Origin: Chloroflexota bacterium
GTDB lineage: Bacteria > Chloroflexota > Dehalococcoidia > SHYM01
Length of the DNA stretch: 10,799 nt
Direction of reading: 5' to 3'
Assembly: GCA_016199375.1 (NCBI GenBank)
Contig: JACQGV010000244.1
Location: forward strand, 1-10,799
Below are positions 6,057 to 10,799 of the stretch, one piece after another. Both the position numbers and the translations under genes were made by a program. Every line of letters begins with the position of its first letter. The stretch's first letter is position 1. The notes below the pieces were generated by a model. It did no database searches, was not told the DNA's origin, and saw only the letters and a list, made by a program, of their open reading frames with translations.

Positions 6057-6983
6057 ATGACTGCCTACATCGTCCGCCGCCTGCTCTGGCTGCCGGTGCT
6101 CCTGCTCATCGTGGTCTTCATCACCTTCGTCCTCGGCACCTATGGCCCGGGCGACCCCGTGGAGGTGCGGCTGGGGACCAAGGCCAATCCCGAGGCCGTG
6201 GCCCGGCTGCGCCATCAGCTCGGGCTGGACCGGCCCTTCGCGGTGCAGTTCGCCGACTACGTGGGCGGGGTGGTGCGGGGCGACTTCGGCGAGAGCTACC
6301 GTTACCCCGGTCGCAAGACGCTGGACCTGATCCTCCCCCGGATGGCCGTCTCCGCCCAGTTGAACCTGGCCGCCCTGCTGATTGTCCTGGTCATCGGGCT
6401 CCCGGTCGGCATGCTGGCGGCGCGCTTCCAGGGGCGCTGGCTGGACCCGGCCATCGTGACGGGCATCGTTCTCTTCTCCTCACTGCCGGTGCTCATCACG
6501 GGGCCCCTCTTGCTCTTCTTGTTCGTGGTCATCCTCAAGCTGCTGCCCAGCGCCGGCTGGGGCGGGCTCTTCGATCCCCGCGTCATCCTTCCCGCGGTGA
6601 CCATCGCCATACCCGGCCTCGCCCTCATCGTGCGGGTCATGCGCACCAGCACCCTCGAGGTGCTGAGCCAGGACTACGTCCGCACCGCCCACGCCAAGGG
6701 ACTCACGCCTCAGATCGTTGCGCGGCGCCACGTGGCCCGCAACGCTTTCCTGCCGGTGCTAACGATGCTGGGTTTCTCCCTGGCCGGCCTCATCGGGGGG
6801 ACCATCGTGGGGGAAACGATCTTCGGCATCCCCGGCGTAGGGCGGCTGGGCCTGGAGTCGGTCTTCAACCGCGACTACCCTGTCATCATGGCCTTCACCA
6901 TCCTCGGCTCCACGATCTTCGTCCTCGCCAACCTGATCGTAGACGTGGCCTACACGTTCCTCGATCCGCGCATCCGGTACTGA
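6057..6983 (+). CDS. ABC transporter permease, DppB/OppB type
   Basis: This 308-residue inner-membrane permease has the N-terminal MTAYIVRRLLWLPVLLLIVVFITF helix typical of DppB-like subunits, then the external segment with GDPVEVRLG and LRHQLGLDRPFAVQFADYVGGVVRGDFGES, a family hallmark. Further hydrophobic helices follow. The cytoplasmic EAA-type loop that contacts the ATPase reads QDYVRTAHAKGLTPQIVARRHVARNAFLP. The end FLDPRIRY is also typical. Length and features are complete. Only a weak Shine-Dalgarno sequence is seen (GAGGG about 11 bases before the ATG), so translation may be coupled to the substrate-binding gene, whose stop is 14 bases upstream. The next permease gene starts 2 bases after this stop. 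Confidence 0.95.
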   Translation: MTAYIVRRLLWLPVLLLIVVFITFVLGTYGPGDPVEVRLGTKANPEAVARLRHQLGLDRPFAVQFADYVGGVVRGDFGESYRYPGRKTLDLILPRMAVSAQLNLAALLIVLVIGLPVGMLAARFQGRWLDPAIVTGIVLFSSLPVLITGPLLLFLFVVILKLLPSAGWGGLFDPRVILPAVTIAIPGLALIVRVMRTSTLEVLSQDYVRTAHAKGLTPQIVARRHVARNAFLPVLTMLGFSLAGLIGGTIVGETIFGIPGVGRLGLESVFNRDYPVIMAFTILGSTIFVLANLIVDVAYTFLDPRIRY

Positions 6984-6985
6984 CC

Positions 6986-7954
6986 ATGGCAGTGCAGGCC
7001 CCAGCCGATGTGCTGCGCCGCCCGGCCCAGGGGCACTGGGCGCGGGCCTGGCACCGGCTGCTCGGCAAGAGGCTCGCCCTAGCGTGCCTGGCCGTTATCA
7101 TCGGCCTGTACGGCGCTGGCATCTTCGCCCCCTTCGTCGCCCCCCAGCACTACTCCACCCAGAACCTGTCCCTGTCCCGGCGGCCGCCCTCGCGGGAGCA
7201 CCTCCTCGGCACCGACCGGCTGGGCCGCGACCTCCTCAGCCGGGTGATCTACGGCCTGCGCACCACGGTGGTAGTTAGCGTGGCAGCGGTAGTGACCGGG
7301 GGCCTCTTTCTAGGGGTAACCATGGGGCTGCTGAGCGGCTACTTCGGGAAGAAGGTGGACTCCTTCATTATGCGCAGCGGCGAGGTCGCCTCCGCTTTCC
7401 CAGAGATACTGCTGCTTATACTGCTGGCGGCCACCCTGCGGCCCCGGATCCTCAACTTCATCCGGGGGATCGAGGACGCCTGGGGCTTTCGCGGCCTGGT
7501 CGAGAGCGGGGTCGTGGACTACTTCGTCATCTCGCTGGCAGTGGCCGTCTTTAGCTGGTTTGGCATGGCGCGCCTGGTGCGGGGCCAGGTCCTCTCCCTG
7601 CGCACCGCCGAGTTCGTGGAGGCCGCCCGGGCCCTGGGGGCCCCCACCAGCCGCATCCTCTTCAGCCATCTGCTTCCCAACGTGCTGGGCATCATCATCG
7701 TCATCGTGACCATCGGTCTGGGGGGCGCGGCGGGGAGCGAGTTTATCCTGAGCTTCCTGGGCATCGGCGTCCAGCCGCCGGTGCCCAGCCTGGGGGCGAT
7801 GGTGGCCGAGGGCTTCGGCATCGGCAACCTGAGCCTGTTGCGCCAGTACCCGCACCTGATCCTGTTCCCCATCGGCGTCATCTTCCTCCTGATCTTCGCC
7901 TTCAACCTCCTGGGGGACGCCCTGGCCGACGTCTTCAACCCCAGGACCCGGTAG
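6986..7954 (+). CDS. ABC transporter permease, DppC/OppC type
   Basis: This 322-residue partner of the preceding permease shows the DppC order: a cytoplasmic N-terminus, a first transmembrane helix (LALACLAVIIGLYGAGIFAPFVAP), then REHLLGTDRLGRDLLSRVIYGLRTTVVVS, the family signature. GVTMGLLSGYFGKKVDSFIMR and the EAA loop EFVEAARALGAPTSRILFSHLLPN follow. A hydrophilic stretch of about 25 residues, PRILNFIRGIEDAWGFRGLVESG, sits between two helices where many DppC proteins have a shorter external loop. It may contact the receptor. The end LGDALADVFNPRTR is canonical. DppD/DppF ATPase genes, normally next in such operons, are missing here; a regulator follows instead, so the ATPases must be encoded elsewhere or be shared. 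Confidence 0.95.
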   Translation: MAVQAPADVLRRPAQGHWARAWHRLLGKRLALACLAVIIGLYGAGIFAPFVAPQHYSTQNLSLSRRPPSREHLLGTDRLGRDLLSRVIYGLRTTVVVSVAAVVTGGLFLGVTMGLLSGYFGKKVDSFIMRSGEVASAFPEILLLILLAATLRPRILNFIRGIEDAWGFRGLVESGVVDYFVISLAVAVFSWFGMARLVRGQVLSLRTAEFVEAARALGAPTSRILFSHLLPNVLGIIIVIVTIGLGGAAGSEFILSFLGIGVQPPVPSLGAMVAEGFGIGNLSLLRQYPHLILFPIGVIFLLIFAFNLLGDALADVFNPRTR

Positions 7955-8035
7955 CCCGCCTTCACCAAGCCATTGAACGAGGCCGCGGACATAATGTAAG
8001 AGCAGGAAGGGACTTGGGCTTGTAAGGAGGCCCCG

Positions 8036-8785
8036 GTGCAGCTAAAGCAAGTCCTGGCCGCGGTGCCGGGATTGCCCAAACGCTTCGTCTATTACCTGGA
8101 GAGCCTGGGCTACATCAAGCCGCGGAAGGTGCCCAAGGCCCGCATCGCCCGCCGCGACTACTCGGCGGAGGACCTCCAGCTACTGCGCTCCATCTGGCGC
8201 TACTACCAGCGGGGCTTCTCCCTCCAACACGCCTACAAGCAGGCCACCAAGGAGAGCCACGTGGTGACCTACGTGGCTCTGGCGGTGCCCGTCCCGCAGC
8301 AGCGCCAGGTCGTGGAGCGGCTGCGGGGCCAGGAGGAGGTAGAGGCGGCGGCGGCAGTCTACGGCGAGAGCTTTGGGCTCATCGCCAAGTGGCGGACCGC
8401 CGAGGAGCATGACCTCTATCCCTTCCTCGTCTCCCTGCTGCGGGAGGCGGGGCTCACGTCCATACCCGCGGTCTGGAAGGCCGACGAGCGGTTCCGCCGC
8501 GCCGGCCGGAAGGCCAGGAAAGGAGTCCACGTGCGCGCCTACGTTCTCCTCAAGATCCCCGGGACCAGCGCCGACCGCATCTTGCAGCAGCTCCGCGCCT
8601 TCTCCGGCATCACCGAGGCCGGCGTGGTCTACGGCGAGACGGACATCGTGGCCAAGGTCGAGGTGGGAAGCCAGGAAGAGCTGGACCGGCTCGTCATGGA
8701 GCAGGTCCACGGCATCCCCGGCGTCGAGTCCACCCGCACCTACATCGTGGTCGGCGGCCTCCACTGGAGCCGGGACGTCCCTTAG
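8036..8785 (+). CDS. Transcriptional regulator: MerR-like HTH with two Lrp/AsnC-type (RAM) domains
   Basis: This 249-residue protein starts at GTG 8036 with a strong AAGGAGG 5 bases upstream. Residues about 8-70 resemble a MerR winged helix-turn-helix: GLPKRFVYYLESLGYIKPRKV, then RRDYSAEDLQLLRSIWRYYQRGFSLQHAYKQA. Residues about 76-145 and 166-240 look like two copies of the Lrp/AsnC ligand-binding (RAM, ACT-like) fold. Each has a hydrophobic first strand (TYVALAVP; RAYVLLKIPG), a helix, and the strand motif VYGES-GLIAKW or VYGETDIVAKVEV, which recalls the family's tGeyDlllkv. The second copy ends in GIPGVESTRTYIVV, as Lrp proteins do. RAM domains bind amino acids or other small molecules and drive oligomerisation. 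Placement just after the importer suggests it may control peptide or amino-acid uptake. The 81-base gap upstream leaves room for its own promoter, but I see no convincing one. Confidence 0.82.
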   Translation: MQLKQVLAAVPGLPKRFVYYLESLGYIKPRKVPKARIARRDYSAEDLQLLRSIWRYYQRGFSLQHAYKQATKESHVVTYVALAVPVPQQRQVVERLRGQEEVEAAAAVYGESFGLIAKWRTAEEHDLYPFLVSLLREAGLTSIPAVWKADERFRRAGRKARKGVHVRAYVLLKIPGTSADRILQQLRAFSGITEAGVVYGETDIVAKVEVGSQEELDRLVMEQVHGIPGVESTRTYIVVGGLHWSRDVP

Positions 8786-8805
8786 AGTCTACCCAACAAC
8801 CTCAA

Positions 8806-8841
8806 CCCTCCCCCGTCTCCTTGGCCAAGGGGACGGGAGGG
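8806..8841 (+). terminator. Long stem-loop after the regulator gene
   Basis: CCCTCCCCCGTCTCCTTGG pairs with CCAAGGGGACGGGAGGG, giving about 17 base pairs with a two-base bulge (CC), one T-G pair and essentially no free loop. It starts 20 bases after the stop codon. No T-run follows, so it may be an intrinsic terminator of the atypical high-GC kind or an mRNA-stabilising end. The bases from 8842 to 8909 show no gene. Confidence 0.5.
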
Positions 8842-8909
8842 CTCGCCCGTCGCTGCCCTGGGATCGCTGCCGCCGCGCCCACCCACCGACCAAGGCTGGT
8901 GCTTGCCCC

Positions 8910-8938
8910 TTGACAGTCCGGGGAGGCCGCTATAAAGT
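8910..8938 (+). promoter_or_regulatory. Predicted sigma70 promoter of the 66-residue protein gene
   Basis: A perfect TTGACA (8910-8915) is followed by TATAAAGT at 8931-8938. The -10 could be TATAAA with 15-base spacing or TAAAGT with 17-base spacing. It is the best promoter match in the window. Immediately downstream, the inverted repeat AGGAC-tt-GTCCT (8946-8957), inside a longer AAAG...CTTT symmetry (8941-8959), lies between the promoter and the ribosome-binding site and could be an operator or a leader hairpin. Confidence 0.6.
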
Positions 8939-8971
8939 ACAAAGTAGGACTTGTCCTTTAGGAGGACCGCG

Positions 8972-9172
8972 ATGGAAGAGCTGTGGAACGACGTCTTGAA
9001 GCTGCGGGCGCTGGAGGAGCTCCTTCACGAGGAGTACCAGCAGCAGCTCCGCTATGCCAGGGCCGTCAGCGGCAACTTCGCGGCGGCAGACAATATCTAC
9101 AAGCACCTGGCCCAGGTCCAGTCGGCCATCAAGCGGCTGGAGGACCACGCCGTCGCTGCTCGGGCCGCGTAG
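8972..9172 (+). CDS. Small helical protein of unknown function, 66 residues
   Basis: I do not recognise this protein. The ATG at 8972 has AGGAGG 6 bases upstream and a consensus promoter about 40 bases before it, so expression is well supported. The sequence MEELWNDVLKLRALEELLHEEYQQQLRYARAV is amphipathic and acidic-basic. A short SGNFAAADN turn follows, then a second helix, IYKHLAQVQSAIKRLEDHAVAARAA. The prediction by eye is an alpha-helical hairpin with possible coiled-coil dimerisation. It has no Cys, signal peptide or membrane segment. It stands alone between two stem-loop-rich regions; its closest neighbour upstream is the regulator. It could be a structural or adaptor protein, but nothing in the sequence fixes a function. 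Confidence 0.75.
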   Translation: MEELWNDVLKLRALEELLHEEYQQQLRYARAVSGNFAAADNIYKHLAQVQSAIKRLEDHAVAARAA

Positions 9173-9235
9173 CTGGTCTGGCCGCTCTAGCAGGCTGCTG
9201 AGAAAGCCTGTCGAACCATCCCCCTGGTCCCCCTT

Positions 9236-9333
9236 CCCTTCGACAGGCTCAGGGCAGGCTCTTCCCGGGAAGGGGAGTTGAATCTGTCCCGACCTGTCGG
9301 GACAGACCCCCGCCCCTTCGGCTACGCTCAGGG
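9236..9333. repeat. Two REP-like units CCCTTCG-N5/6-CTCAGGG
   Basis: CCCTTCGACAGGCTCAGGG (9236-9254) and CCCTTCGGCTACGCTCAGGG (9314-9333) share both arms and differ in the centre. From general experience, units of this kind are dispersed in many uncultured bacterial genomes and are often mistranslated as short CPEPVEG- or LSVAEG-containing proteins. Both sit inside the MITE-like element, in the same orientation. Confidence 0.6.
9283..9306. repeat. Perfect hairpin inside the MITE-like element
   Basis: TCTGTCCCGA (9283-9292) and TCGGGACAGA (9297-9306) are perfect complements around a CCTG loop. It could act as a transcription end for the 66-residue gene upstream or for the opposing peptidase gene, though no T-run follows on either side. 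A structural role in the element is equally possible. Confidence 0.45.
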
Positions 9334-9411
9334 TAAACTCCGGGGCAAGACCCCTCTGGACTCCCCCATTTTTCATCACCCTGCTAGAAGTAGCCTATCG
9401 CGGGCGTTGCC

Positions 9412-10799
9412 TCAGCGCCCCCGACGCCAGGGCCGCCTGAACAACCTCCGGACCCCTTTGGGCCCCCGCCAGGCGCCGTAGAGGACGGGGGCCGCCAGCA
9501 CCAGCAGCCAGCCAGCATCCAGGGCGAAGGGGCCCTCCGCGCGCCCGCAGGCGAGGCCACCGCCCCGGCGGCCTTCAGGGGTCGGCGAGGCGACCGGGGC
9601 TCCCGGCGTGGGGGTGCGGGCCTCCCCTGCCGCCACCGCTGTGGGTGTGGCTGTCGGCTGGAACCCCAGGGGCGGCAGGGTAGGGGGCACGCCCGCGGTA
9701 GGCGAGGGCCTCGGCATGGGGGTAGGCGGCGGCGGCGCCCCCACCGACTCGCGCCACTGCCGGTCCAGGCCCTCCAGGTCGAAACCATAGACCCGCTGCA
9801 GCGCCGCCTCCAGCACAGGGGTCTCCTTGAAGGCCCCCAGGAGGTCGCGGAACTTCTGCGAGCTGTAGCGGTCTATCAGATAGGCCACCACGCTCCGAGA
9901 CTGCCCGTAGAAGAGGATCACCTCCTCCGGCGTGCCCGGCCGGCCGCCCAGCGCCCGCAGGGGAAGGAGGGCATTCTGGCGGATGCCTTCGCGCAGGGCC
10001 CGCTCGTACTCCCCGCTGGACTCCAGGTTGCCGTACTCGGCCACCCCCTCATGCATCCAGGAAGGGAGCCGGCCGCCCACGGGGGCGGCGGCCTCGTAGA
10101 GGAGGATGTGCGTGAACTCGTGGGAGGCCACCCCGCGCACGAAGGGGTCCTCGGCCAGGACCAGCACCACCCGCTGCTCGAAGGAGGCCTGACCCTCGGT
10201 GATGAGGCCGCTGCGGGTGGTCTGGCTCACGAAGGGCAGGGCAGCCCCCATGTCCCTGATGTTGTTGTAGATCACGATGCGCACCGGCCGCGCCAGCCGC
10301 GCCCCCAGCACCGTTCCCATTCGCGCCTGGGTCTCCTCCATGGCTTTGAGGATGGTCTGGGCCCGCGACTGGATGGGGCCGTAGTAGAAGACCTGGATGA
10401 GACCGCCGCCGCCCGTCAGCTCCCGCCAGGTGAAACGGGGGTCCATATAGAGGAAGCGCTCCGGGCTGGTCTCCAGGGTGTTGCCGGCCTCGTCGCGCAG
10501 CCGGTAGCTGTAGACCATCTCCGTCCCCGGCGGTTGATAGTTCGTCCCTCCTTCAGTGCCAGCCGCCCCTGCCGTCCGGAGCAGGTGCTGGGCACGGATG
10601 GATGCCCCTTTTTCGAAGGTGGGGTAGGCGAAGGCGGTCACCGAGCGGCCAGCGATCTGGTAGGTGAGCACCACCTCCACGATGGGGCTGGAGCTCTGGG
10701 CCTCGAGCTTGAACAGCGCCCCCTCCGGAAAGCGGCTCTCCACCGACGAGGCGGTGATCCGGATGGGCCCGCCCTGGGCGCGGACGCCGTGGCTGCGGA
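9412..10799 (-). CDS. Membrane-anchored gluzincin peptidase (peptidase MA-like), N-terminus beyond the window
   Basis: The frame is open to the window edge, so a GTG at 10743 is probably not the start; the 18 visible residues before it (RSHGVRAQGGPIRITASS) read smoothly into ESRFPEGALFKLEAQS. The first part, with strands such as VEVVLTYQIAGR and MVYSYRLRDEAGN, looks like a beta-sandwich. The peptidase part has VASHEFTHILLYE (HExxH at 10122-10108) and, 19 residues on, SWMHEGVAEYGN, whose Glu would be the third zinc ligand. This is the gluzincin arrangement of peptidase MA-like proteins. A Pro/Thr linker follows, then a hydrophobic segment (AGWLLVLAAPVLYGAW) and a basic tail RRLFRRPWRRGR. The enzyme is therefore probably held by a C-terminal helix with the catalytic part outside. 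The substrate is unknown. Confidence 0.88.
   Translation of the reverse strand, partial: RSHGVRAQGGPIRITASSVESRFPEGALFKLEAQSSSPIVEVVLTYQIAGRSVTAFAYPTFEKGASIRAQHLLRTAGAAGTEGGTNYQPPGTEMVYSYRLRDEAGNTLETSPERFLYMDPRFTWRELTGGGGLIQVFYYGPIQSRAQTILKAMEETQARMGTVLGARLARPVRIVIYNNIRDMGAALPFVSQTTRSGLITEGQASFEQRVVLVLAEDPFVRGVASHEFTHILLYEAAAPVGGRLPSWMHEGVAEYGNLESSGEYERALREGIRQNALLPLRALGGRPGTPEEVILFYGQSRSVVAYLIDRYSSQKFRDLLGAFKETPVLEAALQRVYGFDLEGLDRQWRESVGAPPPPTPMPRPSPTAGVPPTLPPLGFQPTATPTAVAAGEARTPTPGAPVASPTPEGRRGGGLACGRAEGPFALDAGWLLVLAAPVLYGAWRGPKGVRRLFRRPWRRGR

Larger units (their letters stand above)
9190..9384. mobile_element. MITE-like non-coding element with terminal inverted repeats and TA flanks
   Basis: The 20-base ends CTAGCAGGCTGCTGAGAAAG (9187-9206) and, read inward from the right, CTAGCAGGGTGATGAAAAAT (9387-9368) match at 16 of 20 positions. 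Both ends contain TA (9188-9189; 9385-9386). If these are a duplicated TA target, the element is 195 bases, the pattern of Tc1/mariner-IS630 type insertions. It has no transposase. Inside are the 11-base inverted repeat AGCCTGTCGAA/TTCGACAGGCT (9205-9215, 9239-9249), the palindrome CTTCCCGGGAAG (9261-9272), a perfect 10-bp hairpin (9283-9306) and two REP-like units. It fills most of the 239-base gap 9173-9411. Confidence 0.6.

Noticed and set aside
7955..8035. TTGAAC and ATAATG as a promoter of the regulator gene
   Set aside because: The two elements are only 11-13 bases apart, too close for a sigma70 promoter; no better pair is visible.
8930..9379. Minus-strand frame of 149 residues covering the small gene and the repeat element
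   Set aside because: Its translation contains the CPEPVEG- and LSVAEG-type strings produced by REP-like repeats, and it runs antisense to a gene with its own promoter and ribosome-binding site.
1..10799. CRISPR array, tRNA or rRNA genes
   Set aside because: No regularly spaced direct repeats, and no tRNA-like cloverleaf or conserved rRNA segment, were seen on either strand.

Overview
The window is high-GC DNA, densely packed with genes. Lipoproteins with long Pro/Thr linkers (PTxxPT type), an extracellular peptidase, a Dpp-type importer and a membrane-anchored peptidase suggest a Chloroflexota bacterium, perhaps Dehalococcoidia-like. This assignment is an inference from style and not from a marker gene.

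Layout. 2-115 (+) is the last part of hisB, followed by a strong stem-loop. On the minus strand, 1791 to 203 is a two-gene operon: an E1-like ThiF/MoeB-family adenylyltransferase, then a reading frame that joins a ubiquitin-like MoaD/ThiS domain to a DsbA/FrnE-like thioredoxin domain. The two domains are in one frame and are separated only by a TGA at 787-785. That TGA stands where the family has the first cysteine of its CPxC active site, and a hairpin resembling a bacterial SECIS element follows it at once. I read this as an unrecognised selenoprotein, and it is the main discovery of the window. Divergent to it, 1841-2740 (+) is a pterin-binding methyltetrahydrofolate methyltransferase homologue. 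It converges on a minus-strand M28 peptidase lipoprotein (4176-2758).

Divergent from the peptidase is a compact import operon (4336-7954, +): a lipoprotein substrate-binding protein and two Dpp/Opp permeases, with no ATPases in the window. It is followed by an unusual regulator (8036-8785) with a MerR-like helix-turn-helix and two Lrp/AsnC-type (RAM) domains. A separately promoted gene for a 66-residue helical protein comes next (8972-9172), then a 195-bp MITE-like element full of palindromes and REP-like repeats (about 9190-9384). Last is a minus-strand membrane-anchored gluzincin peptidase whose N-terminus lies beyond the window edge.

How the genes may work together. The secreted M28 peptidase and the peptide-type importer share a divergent control region and plausibly scavenge peptides. 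The E1-like enzyme and the Ub-like/thioredoxin selenoprotein look like a dedicated enzyme-substrate pair for sulfur transfer, redox chemistry or protein conjugation. The substrate of that pair cannot be told from the sequence.
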